Shown: positions 1-5,868 of the stretch, one piece after another
Position numbering within the stretch: position 1 is the first letter of the stretch
How the letters are laid out: each line of letters opens with the position of its first letter
From: a virus
IMG/VR virus record: IMGVR_UViG_3300009091_000045
Coordinates: 1 to 29,851 of that record
DNA length: 29,851 bases
Direction: 5' to 3' (one strand)
Made by a program: the position numbers and the translations under genes
Notes under the pieces: model-generated
What the model saw: only the letters and a program-made list of their open reading frames with translations
What the model was told of the DNA's origin: nothing
Database searches by the model: none

Positions 1-34
1 CGCCAACGTAGACCGCCCCAGGAGACGCCGACCG

Positions 35-481
35 ATGGACCCTAACGCCACCCTTGCAGAGATGGAGCAGATCCTAGCCAACCCCGCCGTGATCGATGAT
101 GCCCGCTTGGCCGAGCTTCGCGCCGCGTTGCTGGCGTGGCTGGACCGGGGCGGCTTCGCGCCACAGTGGAGCCACTACCCGCGCGCCACGCGCGCCGTGC
201 GTTCGCTGACCGTCAGCCAGAGCGATCACACGTTCCAGGTGCTTGGCCCCCTACACGGCGACCCGACCGTGATCGCCGTCCGCTTGCCCGCCCACCTCGC
301 CCGCGACATCAGCGGCGGCTGCCAGTGCCCGCACTGCCTCACGCGCGGCCACGGCTACACCCCGACATGGGACACCCTGATCATCCCGCTCCGCCCCGGA
401 GCCTACACCTACACGATCCACGCGCCCGAGCTACGCCCCGCGCCGCCGGCGCCCGTCACCGGCCCCGACCCGCGCGACTGA
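35..481 (+). CDS. Hypothetical phage protein with CxCxxC motif (148 aa)
   Basis: I do not recognise the family. The ATG at 35 is preceded by AGGAGA at about 20-25, a good ribosome site. The N-terminal 40 residues look helical and acidic. The middle is beta-rich, with a CQCPHC motif near residues 96-101 and a later His that could bind a metal. The last 20 residues are Pro-rich and probably disordered. The next gene starts 8 nt downstream and has a similar CxCxxC signature, so the two may be related in function. No role can be assigned. Confidence 0.7.
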   Translation: MDPNATLAEMEQILANPAVIDDARLAELRAALLAWLDRGGFAPQWSHYPRATRAVRSLTVSQSDHTFQVLGPLHGDPTVIAVRLPAHLARDISGGCQCPHCLTRGHGYTPTWDTLIIPLRPGAYTYTIHAPELRPAPPAPVTGPDPRD

Positions 482-489
482 GGGAACCC

Positions 490-819
490 ATGATCAACCG
501 CCCGCACCGGCTCATCGTTGCCGTTGACCTCGCCGGCCAGGACGACGCCGAGCGCGCCGACAGCATCGCGCGGATCCTGGACGCCATCGAGGACGCCGAC
601 CCCGCCGTGATCGCCGCCGGCGACCTGATCACCTTCGAGATGCAGCACCAGGCCAGCCACCTCCCGATCCAGGTCCGGATCCCTTCGAGCCACGACCCCG
701 CCGAGATGCACCGACGCCGGGATCCGCACTGCACTTGCGCCGACTGCCTGGACCACCTGGAACGCACCACCCAGGCGCCCGGCTGGACGGCCCAGGACGA
801 CGCCGACCGCAACAGCTAG
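490..819 (+). CDS. Hypothetical phage protein with CTCADC motif (109 aa)
   Basis: Unrecognised family. The ATG at 490 follows GAGGGAA at about 479-485. The open frame extends upstream of this ATG, but the extra part is Arg/Pro/His-rich and is a shadow of the preceding gene. The protein begins with a hydrophobic beta strand (LIVAVDLAG) and a helix. It has a C-terminal CTCADC motif around residues 81-86, followed by an acidic-basic helix. The Cys spacing resembles that of the previous gene and suggests metal binding. It is the last gene before the non-coding region and is followed 20 nt later by a strong hairpin. Confidence 0.7.
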   Translation: MINRPHRLIVAVDLAGQDDAERADSIARILDAIEDADPAVIAAGDLITFEMQHQASHLPIQVRIPSSHDPAEMHRRRDPHCTCADCLDHLERTTQAPGWTAQDDADRNS

Positions 820-838
820 ACCCGCCCGCCGACCCCAG

Positions 839-866
839 ACGCGCGCCCAGGACATCGGGCGCGCGT
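839..866 (+). terminator. Perfect 10-bp GC hairpin downstream of the 490-819 gene
   Basis: The arm at 839-848 (ACGCGCGCCC) is exactly complementary to 857-866 (GGGCGCGCGT), with an 8-nt loop. It lies 20 nt after the stop at 819, where a terminator is expected. No U-tract follows (TGCGCTG comes next), so classic intrinsic termination is not proven. It could also be a structural element or a protein-binding palindrome. Confidence 0.5.
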
Positions 867-990
867 TGCGCTGTACGCCGGCGCCACGCCACCAGGGAGC
901 CGGCGCCCACCAGGCCACGCGCACCAGGTCGCCGCCCCCGTGTGACCCATGCCGCACACACCACAGCCCACCCGCACACCAGGCCGCACA

Positions 991-1034
991 CCCGCACACC
1001 CACCCCCGCCCAGGCCCGCCCGCACCCCCGCCCC
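991..1034 (-). promoter_or_regulatory. G-quadruplex-forming tract (G-rich on minus strand)
   Basis: The plus strand carries eight runs of three or more C within 44 nt (991-993, 999-1001, 1003-1007, 1009-1011, 1015-1017, 1019-1021, 1025-1029, 1031-1034). The connecting loops are 5, 1, 1, 3, 1, 3 and 1 nt. The minus strand therefore amply satisfies the G3+N1-7 pattern, and the short loops predict a stable quadruplex. It lies in the only intergenic region, upstream of the direct repeats. Formation and function are inference. Confidence 0.45.
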
Positions 1035-1081
1035 GCGCGCCCCGCGCGCCCGCGAGCGCCGCAGGCGCGAGCGGTCTACGA

Positions 1082-1119
1082 TGAGCCGATAGATCCTGAA
1101 TCTCTGAGCCGATATATCC
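1082..1119 (+). repeat. Pair of 15-bp direct repeats, candidate operator
   Basis: TGAGCCGATAGATCC (1082-1096) and TGAGCCGATATATCC (1105-1119) differ at one base and start 23 bp apart, close to two helical turns. A TTGACA hexamer follows at 1125-1130. The spacing would let two copies of a regulator bind the same DNA face next to a promoter. The actual -10 is unclear and no repressor gene is visible in the window. Confidence 0.45.
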
Positions 1120-1241
1120 GCAGGTTGACAAATCTCCCACAAGAAGCAGACTACTGACACGGGCTGTCGCAGGGGGCTGTGAGTTGTCTAGGATTCTGTA
1201 GGATTGCAGGCTGGCATCGGTTGTGCTACTTCCTGGGCAGC

Positions 1242-1544
1242 ATGGCGCATCGATCAGGTCCGAAAGCATGGCGCGTCCAAGACGGGGATCGGCATCTGGC
1301 GAGTTCCTGGATGCCCGACCTTGCCGCCGCGAAGGCACAGTGCGAAGCTATCAAAGCCTTCAGAGAGGATCGGGTGGCTGACCTGTGCGTCATTTACGTT
1401 CCCACTGGCGCCAAGCTCCACGTCGGACCCCACACCTCCGTCTCAGAGGTCAGCGCATGGATTCGATCCGTATCGCCCGAGACGTACTCACCACCCTGGC
1501 GACAAATGTCGTGGCTCGATGCCGCGACTGGTTCCACCCACTGA
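1242..1544 (+). CDS. Hypothetical small protein (100 aa)
   Basis: Unrecognised family. I place the start at ATG 1242. An in-frame GTG at 1179 would add 21 residues, but its only Shine-Dalgarno-like sequence (AGGGGG, 1171-1176) sits 2 nt away, too close. The segment 1187-1206 is a tandem TSTAGGATTS repeat that looks regulatory rather than coding. The protein has a short basic start, a helical middle (LAAAKAQCEAIKAF), a beta strand (LCVIYVPTGAK) and a C-terminal helix. This layout resembles small phage proteins that display data-like alpha/beta folds, but no function follows. It is the first gene after the control region. Confidence 0.5.
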   Translation: MAHRSGPKAWRVQDGDRHLASSWMPDLAAAKAQCEAIKAFREDRVADLCVIYVPTGAKLHVGPHTSVSEVSAWIRSVSPETYSPPWRQMSWLDAATGSTH

Positions 1545-1591
1545 CGGCTGACAACACGGTGCCCAGGTTCCGCGCCTGGTGGAGACGCTGA
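1457..1591 (+). CDS. Possible small basic protein (44 aa)
   Basis: A short frame starts at ATG 1457 behind CAGAGGT (about 1444-1450) and ends two bases before the ATG of the next gene. It overlaps the 3' end of the preceding gene by 88 nt. The product is basic, with a helical N-terminal half (IARDVLTTLATNVVARC) and an aromatic, Arg-rich end. Support comes only from the ribosome site and the coupled position, so it may be spurious. Confidence 0.35.
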   Translation: MDSIRIARDVLTTLATNVVARCRDWFHPLTADNTVPRFRAWWRR

Positions 1592-1592
1592 C

Positions 1593-1790
1593 ATGTGCGA
1601 AGGTTCCTGGTGGGAGTACGTGATCCTGTTCCTGTTCGTTACCCCTCTGCTGGCGTTGCTGTGGTACGCCGTACTGTTCCTGTGGGTCTTTCAGTTCTGG
1701 AGTCACCTTGCCGACGATCCGCCGACCACAACGAGTAGCCAAGACCAACCGGGACGCCGAGCGGGACGGCCCGGACCCAGCGCACGCTGA
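1593..1790 (+). CDS. Small membrane protein (65 aa)
   Basis: The ATG at 1593 follows GGTGGAGA. After a short N-terminus, residues about 8-36 form a long, very hydrophobic, Trp/Phe-rich segment (VILFLFVTPLLALLWYAVLF), enough for one membrane span or a tight hairpin. The remainder is a polar Pro/Gly/Arg tail. Small single-span proteins of this kind occur in phage early regions as holin-like or superinfection-exclusion factors, but nothing here decides between those. The 3' 83 nt overlap the next gene, which starts at a TTG inside it. Confidence 0.6.
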   Translation: MCEGSWWEYVILFLFVTPLLALLWYAVLFLWVFQFWSHLADDPPTTTSSQDQPGRRAGRPGPSAR

Positions 1791-1989
1791 ACAGTTCTGC
1801 CCGACGAAGGTCCGGATCCAACTGGGCCTCTACGACTTCACCACGCGCGGCTACTTTGCCTGGCGTGGCGCGTCGTTCAACGTCGTCGCCGCAGATCGGG
1901 ACGAAGCGTTGTCCCTGTTCTTCACGCTGAAGAAAGCGGCTCACGAGTGGTGGGCAGCGCAGGAGAAGAAGCATGAAGATCCCGTGTAA
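1708..1989 (+). CDS. Hypothetical protein, TTG start (93 aa)
   Basis: No ATG or GTG is available near the 5' end. A TTG at 1708 has GGAG at 1699-1702, a proper 5-nt spacing. The first 27 residues are Arg/Asp-rich and low in complexity. From residue 28 the sequence is convincing: beta strands (KVRIQLGLYDF, GYFAWRGASFNVVAA) and then a helix (DEALSLFFTLKKAAHEWW). This is a compact alpha/beta protein of unknown function. It overlaps the following gene by 17 nt, which suggests coupled translation. Confidence 0.6.
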   Translation: MPTIRRPQRVAKTNRDAERDGPDPAHAEQFCPTKVRIQLGLYDFTTRGYFAWRGASFNVVAADRDEALSLFFTLKKAAHEWWAAQEKKHEDPV

Positions 1990-2173
1990 GCTCTGCCGCT
2001 ACTGGCACGCGCACGCTGTCCCCCGCGCCGACCAGCCGGATGCGTACTGGAGTGACGATGCGCGCGGCGAGTGCCATCGGAAGGCACCCACGCACACCCA
2101 GGAGTTGACGCGAGTCGCCTTCTGGCCGGTGACGGACGCAACCGACTGGTGCGGCGAGGCAGTGAGGCTGTGA
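1973..2173 (+). CDS. Small zinc-binding-type phage protein (66 aa)
   Basis: The ATG at 1973 has AGGAGAAG just upstream. Cys5 and Cys8 (CKLC) combine with Cys34 (GECHRKAP) and Cys60 (DWCGE). The pattern CxxC...GEC.R..P...WP.T...DWCGE is one I recognise from many short, unnamed phage and bacterial proteins and suggests one metal site built from four Cys. The biochemical role of the family is not known to me. The stop TGA overlaps the next ATG by one base. Confidence 0.7.
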   Translation: MKIPCKLCRYWHAHAVPRADQPDAYWSDDARGECHRKAPTHTQELTRVAFWPVTDATDWCGEAVRL

Positions 2174-2391
2174 TGGCAGAGTTCTTTCTACCCGAGACAA
2201 GCCCGACCAGCATCAAGTTCAAGTACAAGCGCACCTACAAGGACGCGCCGTGTTGCGAATGCGGCAAGCCTGCCGTGCGCCACGTTGGGAAGAAGGGATG
2301 GTGCAAGACGCACGTCGAGGGAGCCTTCGCCGCCCGCCGCGCGCAGATGCGCGACCCGCTGATCGATGAGGAGGTGGAGAGTGTTGACTGA
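2173..2391 (+). CDS. Small zinc-finger-like protein (72 aa)
   Basis: The start at ATG 2173 overlaps the preceding stop (TGATG). The frame is open further upstream, but only as a shadow. Cys27/28 and Cys30 (PCCECGKPA) with Cys44 and His47 (WCKTH) form a CxC...CxxH knuckle. A basic N-terminal segment and an acidic C-terminus (DPLIDEEVESVD) flank it. Such proteins in phages are often small nucleic-acid binders or host-protein adaptors, but that is inference. Part of its 3' end carries the strong ribosome site of the next gene. Confidence 0.65.
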   Translation: MAEFFLPETSPTSIKFKYKRTYKDAPCCECGKPAVRHVGKKGWCKTHVEGAFAARRAQMRDPLIDEEVESVD

Positions 2392-2641
2392 CCACTGTGG
2401 CGAGTGCGGCGCCTTCCCCGTCAAGGAAGCTGGCCCGCTCACCATCGAGATCGCGCGGCTGCACTTGCTGCTGTCGCATCACACGATGATCACGACGGCT
2501 GCCACGCGCGTGTTCCGCGAGATGACGGACATGCTCAACGCGCGCTACGGCACCGCCCTGATCACGCCGGCCCAGGTGCGCCGCTGGCGGGACATGTTGG
2601 CCGAACCGATTGAGGCTGCCCAGAAGCAGCACAACCCATGA
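2381..2641 (+). CDS. Hypothetical helical protein (86 aa)
   Basis: The frame is open from ATG 2366, but AGGAGGT lies at 2369-2375, so GTG 2381 at 5-nt spacing is the better start. The N-terminus has CGECG (Cys6, Cys9). The rest is helical: one helix (IEIARLHLLLSHHTMITTAATRVFREMTDMLNA, about residues 22-54) and a second after a TPAQVRRWR turn. The last helix resembles a short DNA-binding recognition element but no family is recognised. It overlaps the next start by 4 nt. Confidence 0.65.
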   Translation: MLTDHCGECGAFPVKEAGPLTIEIARLHLLLSHHTMITTAATRVFREMTDMLNARYGTALITPAQVRRWRDMLAEPIEAAQKQHNP

Positions 2642-3069
2642 AGGTGATCATCGACGACGGCGGACGCGCCGCTGCCGGCTACAAATCGCGGGCCTACGAC
2701 TGCGTGACCCGTTCGATTGCCATTGCGACGGGACTGCCTTACGCTCAGGTGCGCGCCGACCTGGCCCTGGTGGCTGACCGCGAGCGTCCGCGACGGGGCC
2801 GCAAGAAATCCTCCCCCGATGCCGGCATCCGCATCCGGACCATCCGCCGCTACCTCAAGGGGCTGGGCTGGACCTGGGTGCCGACCATGCACATCGGCTC
2901 CGGCTGCACTGTCCACCTGAAGGACGGCGAGCTACCAATGGGCCGGCTGATCGTGAACGTCTCGAAGCACATCACAGCGGTGATTGACGGTGTGATCCAC
3001 GACTCGCACGACCCCACCAGGGAGGGCACCCGCTGTGTCTACGGATACTGGCACCGAACCAACGATTGA
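2638..3069 (+). CDS. Conserved phage protein with Cys-His-Asp layout (143 aa)
   Basis: I recognise this as a conserved hypothetical found in many phages of different hosts. Invariant-looking parts are YDCVTRSIAIATG (residues 20-32), an Arg/Lys-rich insertion (50-70), LGWTWVPTM (76-84), a GSGCTVHL segment (87-94), LPMGRLIVNVSKHITAVIDG (99-118) and the C-terminal RCVYGYW. Cys22 near the N-terminus, His111 after a strand and Asp117 or Asp122 behind it are in the order seen in papain-like and C39-like cysteine peptidase folds. Enzymatic activity is only an inference from that order. The ATG overlaps the preceding stop (ATGA). Confidence 0.8.
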   Translation: MKVIIDDGGRAAAGYKSRAYDCVTRSIAIATGLPYAQVRADLALVADRERPRRGRKKSSPDAGIRIRTIRRYLKGLGWTWVPTMHIGSGCTVHLKDGELPMGRLIVNVSKHITAVIDGVIHDSHDPTREGTRCVYGYWHRTND

Positions 3070-3214
3070 GGAAGAAGCGTTGCTGTTGGCGCGATTCCGC
3101 AAGCTCCGCGCCGACTGGCGGCGCACCGTGTTGGGGATCCTCGAAGCATGTCTGGATCTCCAGGCCAAACATCCGGAGAACAAGCCGCGCCTGCGGCGAA
3201 AGGACATCCATTGA
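3035..3214 (+). CDS. Small helical protein upstream of the exonuclease (59 aa)
   Basis: This frame is easy to miss because it is short and starts with GTG (3035) inside the end of the preceding gene. GGGAGGG at about 3020-3026 is a good ribosome site. The acidic N-terminus (TDTGTEPTIEEEA) is followed by one long amphipathic helix (LLLARFRKLRADWRRTVLGI and on) and a basic tail. Its TGA at 3212-3214 overlaps the TTG start of the exonuclease (TTGA). The coupled position suggests a partner or regulator of that enzyme, but no family is recognised. Confidence 0.55.
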   Translation: MSTDTGTEPTIEEEALLLARFRKLRADWRRTVLGILEACLDLQAKHPENKPRLRRKDIH

Positions 3215-4104
3215 AGGTCAAGACCATCGCACCCAACCGTGAGGAGTGGTTGCGCGCCAGGCTGGAGGGCATCGGCGCCTCTGACGCGGCGGCAGCCGTA
3301 GGGCTGAGTCCCTACGTCACGCCCCTGCAACTGTGGGCAGAGAAGACAGGACGCACCCCGCCGGCAGAGGAGAACGACGCAATGCGCTGGGGACATCGGC
3401 TTCAGCGTGTGGTGGGCGAAGCGTTCGAGGAGGAGACGCACCGCATCGTCGAGGCCGCAGGCGAGTTCACCATCTACGCCCACGACGATCCGGACAGCGG
3501 GTTCTTGCTGGCGACCCTGGACTTCTTTCAGCGCAAGGGATTCGGGCAGCCGCTGGGGATCCTGGAAGCGAAGACCGCTGGTTACATGAAGAAGGACGAC
3601 TGGGCCGACGCGCCGCCGATTCACTACGTCTGCCAGGTGCAGCATCAGATGATGGTGACGGGGCTGCCCTTCGCCTCCATTGCGGCGTTGATTGGCGGGC
3701 AGAAGTTCGTCTGGCAGGACATCACTCCCGATGTCGAGTTCCAGAACCGGCTCCGCTATGCCCTGGAGAAGTTCTGGCACGACTACGTGAAGCGCGACGT
3801 GCCGCCGCCGGCAATGGCCGACGACAACAGCATCCTGGGCCAGGTGATCAAGGAAAGGAAGGACCAGTTGATCGTGGCGCCCGGTGCCGCCATCGACCTG
3901 GACATGGCGCGCTGTGCCGCCATCGAGGACATCAAGCGGGCCGAGCGTCGGCGCGACGAGGCGGAAGCGCAGTTGAAGATGATGATTGGGGAGAGTGCCG
4001 GCATTGCGCTCCCCAACGGTGTGGTTTACAAGTGGCGCACCGAACACCGCAATGCCTACACCGTGCCGGCCAGCGAACGGCGCACCCTGAGAAGGAGTCA
4101 GTAG
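3211..4104 (+). CDS. YqaJ/lambda-exonuclease-like recombination nuclease
   Basis: The protein (297 aa) belongs to the PD-(D/E)XK viral recombinase family. These exonucleases resect one strand of a double-strand end so that the partner annealase, here RecT encoded 3 kb downstream, can pair the single strand. Visible motifs are REEWLRARLEGIGASD (10-25), the WGHRLQRVVGEAF helix with Glu70, the catalytic Asp104 in LATLDFF, GILEAKT with Glu119 and Lys121, and the HYVCQVQHQM helix (138-147). The C-terminal third is a helical extension. I start at TTG 3211, with AAAGGA 6 nt upstream and TTGA overlap with the previous stop. ATG 3148 would add 21 residues that are a shadow of that gene. Confidence 0.9.
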   Translation: MKVKTIAPNREEWLRARLEGIGASDAAAAVGLSPYVTPLQLWAEKTGRTPPAEENDAMRWGHRLQRVVGEAFEEETHRIVEAAGEFTIYAHDDPDSGFLLATLDFFQRKGFGQPLGILEAKTAGYMKKDDWADAPPIHYVCQVQHQMMVTGLPFASIAALIGGQKFVWQDITPDVEFQNRLRYALEKFWHDYVKRDVPPPAMADDNSILGQVIKERKDQLIVAPGAAIDLDMARCAAIEDIKRAERRRDEAEAQLKMMIGESAGIALPNGVVYKWRTEHRNAYTVPASERRTLRRSQ

Positions 4105-4839
4105 GTGAACGAACAGCAGATCATTCAAGAACTGCCTGCCGCTGATCGGTCAGAGGTGAAGCAGCACCTGGGCAAGTGGCAGCCGCCCAAGGTGAACCTG
4201 CACAAGCTACCACCCGGCTCCATCGTCGTCGCTACGGGTGAACAGCCCCGGTTCAATGCGTTCTGGGCCTGCATCATCCGGACCCTTCGCACCTATCCCC
4301 AGGTGGACTTGAAGTGGGCGGCGAGCGTGGACATTTGCTACAACTGGAACGACGCCATCCGCCGCCGCGACACCATCGGAGAGTGGATCTGGACGATTGG
4401 CGACGACCACACCTGGGACGTGAACATCATCGAACGGCTGTGGGGCCATAACCGTGAGGTGATCGTGCCGCTGGTTCTCAAGCGGAGCTTCCCCCACACC
4501 CCGGTGATCTACGACGTGAACCACGCGCAAGCCATGCCCGCGCCCGCGCAGGCAGGACTGCGGGAAGTGTGGGCAGCCGGTGGCGCCGGCATGTTGATCC
4601 GCGAGTCAGCCCTGGCGCGCATCCCGCCGCCCTGGTTCGAGTTCATGTCCGAGAACAACGAGCGAGCCGGCGAAGACTTGATGTTCTGCCGCAAGCTCCG
4701 CGAGGCCGGCATCCGGATCTGGTGCGACCTCGACGCATGGATGGGACACATTACCCCGGTGGAGATATGGCCGATCAGGAACGAACAGGGACAGTGGGGC
4801 ACCCAGTACCGCAACGTCCTCAAGGCAGACGTTCTCTGA
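4105..4839 (+). CDS. GT-A fold glycosyltransferase (GT2-like)
   Basis: The protein (244 aa) transfers a sugar from a nucleotide donor to an unknown acceptor. A first beta strand (SIVVATG, 39-45) leads into helices. The metal/nucleotide motif is WIWTIGDDHTWD (94-105, Asp100-Asp101). Later GGAGMLIRESAL (159-170) and AGEDLMFCRKLREAG (188-202, Glu190-Asp191) match the acceptor-side ED motif, and His215 in WMGHI sits where GT2 enzymes often hold a metal ligand. The GTG start at 4105 directly follows the exonuclease stop, with AGAAGGAG at 4089-4096. Its neighbours are an acyltransferase and a membrane protein, so virion, host-surface or DNA glycosylation are all possible. Confidence 0.8.
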   Translation: MNEQQIIQELPAADRSEVKQHLGKWQPPKVNLHKLPPGSIVVATGEQPRFNAFWACIIRTLRTYPQVDLKWAASVDICYNWNDAIRRRDTIGEWIWTIGDDHTWDVNIIERLWGHNREVIVPLVLKRSFPHTPVIYDVNHAQAMPAPAQAGLREVWAAGGAGMLIRESALARIPPPWFEFMSENNERAGEDLMFCRKLREAGIRIWCDLDAWMGHITPVEIWPIRNEQGQWGTQYRNVLKADVL

Positions 4840-5279
4840 GCTACACCAAGGTCTGCGAGCATTGCGGCAAGGACTACTACCCGATCCGTCACGACCAGCG
4901 ATTCTGTTCGCGGGAGTGCAGCCACTGGCTGCGCCTGCTGGAGCCGAAGAAGTGCAAGATCTGCGGCCAGGGGTTCCAGCCGGCCAGGCGGCGCGTGCGC
5001 TACTGCTCGATCACCTGTGCGCGCAAGAGCCGGGCGATCCAACTGGGCGACGACTGGATGCTGCATCATATGCGCCGAATGCGGGACGCTGCCGCGCAGG
5101 CGCATCACCAGGCGGCTGTAGACCGCGCCGTCCAACAACTCCCCGCCGACATTACCGCCGCGCAGGCGTATCGGCTGGGCGTCACGCGAGGCCGCAACAT
5201 CGGCTACCAGGCCGGATTCCGGATCGCGCGTCGATTTGAAGCCGAACTGAAGCGGCTGAAGGAAGGGCAGGATGCCTGA
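4767..5279 (+). CDS. Double zinc-ribbon protein (up to 170 aa)
   Basis: Two consecutive CxxC...CxxxC modules are clear: Cys30/33/47/51 and Cys63/66/80/84, numbered from ATG 4767. They resemble the short phage zinc ribbons of the FCSxxC type. The second half is helical and basic, with many Ala, Gln and Arg (AVDRAVQQLPADITAAQAYR) and ends in a charged helix. The start is uncertain: ATG 4767 has GGTGGAG only 2 nt away and overlaps the glycosyltransferase by 73 nt, whereas a CTG at 4836 would give CTGA coupling and 147 residues. The ribbons begin after both. Nucleic-acid or protein binding is likely, its target unknown. Confidence 0.7.
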   Translation: MADQERTGTVGHPVPQRPQGRRSLSYTKVCEHCGKDYYPIRHDQRFCSRECSHWLRLLEPKKCKICGQGFQPARRRVRYCSITCARKSRAIQLGDDWMLHHMRRMRDAAAQAHHQAAVDRAVQQLPADITAAQAYRLGVTRGRNIGYQAGFRIARRFEAELKRLKEGQDA

Positions 5280-5868
5280 CTACATGGTTCACCCGACTGC
5301 CATCATCGAGGACAACGTGCAGATCGGTGAGGGCACCCGGATCTGGCACAAGACGCACATCCGCGCCGGCGCCATTATCGGCGCCAACTGCAACATCGGC
5401 GGCAACGTCTACATCGACAAGAACGTGAAGATTGGCGACGGCTGCAAGATCCAGAACAACTGCCTGGTGTACGAAGGCTGCCACTTGGGCAACAGCGTGT
5501 TCCTGGGGCCGAACGTCGTCACGACCAACGACCTCCGCCCGCGCGCCAACACCCAGGCCGGCGAGTGGACGATCACGCACACGCAATTCGACGACGGCTG
5601 TTCTGTCGGCGCCGGCAGCGTGATTGTCTGCGGCGTCTACCTGGGCAAGCACTGCATGATCGCCGCCGGCAGCGTCGTCACGCGCGACGTGCAGCCGTTC
5701 ACGATGGTCAAGGGCAACCCCGCGCGGCCATGCGCGACGGTGTGCCACTGTGGCCGACCCTGCCGCCCAGTCGGGAATCGTCGGTTCTCGTATCGCTGCA
5801 TGGCGTGCCAGAAGATCATCACGTTCACCGAAGACGTGAAGGTTAGGGACTTGGAGGGGATCCGATGA
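5272..5868 (+). CDS. Left-handed beta-helix acyltransferase, WlbB/WbpD-like, with C-terminal zinc ribbon
   Basis: Residues 7-150 are hexapeptide repeats ([LIV]GxxxxI type) that form a left-handed beta-helix. HPTAII, IGEGTRIWHKTHI, NCNIGGNVYID, VTTNDLRPRA and GAGSVIVCGV are typical of WlbB/WbpD-type enzymes that acetylate a 3-amino group on UDP-sugars with acetyl-CoA. After the usual GNPAR end (148-152), this protein has Cys154, Cys158, Cys160, Cys164, Cys176 and Cys179 in a ribbon-like pattern. The WlbB family ends here or with a different short tail, as I remember it, so the ribbon is unusual. It overlaps the preceding gene by 8 nt and is followed by ATGA coupling to the membrane protein. 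Confidence 0.85.
   Translation: MPDYMVHPTAIIEDNVQIGEGTRIWHKTHIRAGAIIGANCNIGGNVYIDKNVKIGDGCKIQNNCLVYEGCHLGNSVFLGPNVVTTNDLRPRANTQAGEWTITHTQFDDGCSVGAGSVIVCGVYLGKHCMIAAGSVVTRDVQPFTMVKGNPARPCATVCHCGRPCRPVGNRRFSYRCMACQKIITFTEDVKVRDLEGIR

Larger units (their letters stand above)
820..1178. other. Only long non-coding region of the window: candidate control region or origin
   Basis: No open frame here has protein-like composition; the overlapping frames are Arg/Pro/His-rich shadows. From left to right it holds the hairpin at 839-866, a CA-rich and very C-rich stretch from about 935 to 1050, a tandem 9-bp CCCCGCGCG repeat at 1031-1048, two 15-bp direct repeats at 1082-1119 and a TTGACA hexamer at 1125-1130. 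I see no good -10 hexamer at the matching distance (the best is CAGACT at 1147-1152). This layout fits a regulatory region for the rightward genes. It could also be a replication origin, but no iterons were found beyond the two repeats. Confidence 0.5.

Noticed and set aside
940-1000. CACA-rich stretch considered as a CRISPR or iteron array
   Set aside because: Units are short and irregular, with no constant repeat-spacer pattern.
1125-1153. Complete sigma70 promoter with TTGACA as -35
   Set aside because: No acceptable -10 hexamer at 16-18 nt; only the -35-like hexamer is reported, within the control region.
409-1338. 309-residue minus-strand frame spanning the non-coding region
   Set aside because: Gly/Arg/Trp-rich low complexity, produced by the C-rich and CA-rich tract read backwards.
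2932-4128. 398-residue minus-strand open frame over the exonuclease
   Set aside because: The plus-strand exonuclease has full family motifs; the minus frame is a shadow.
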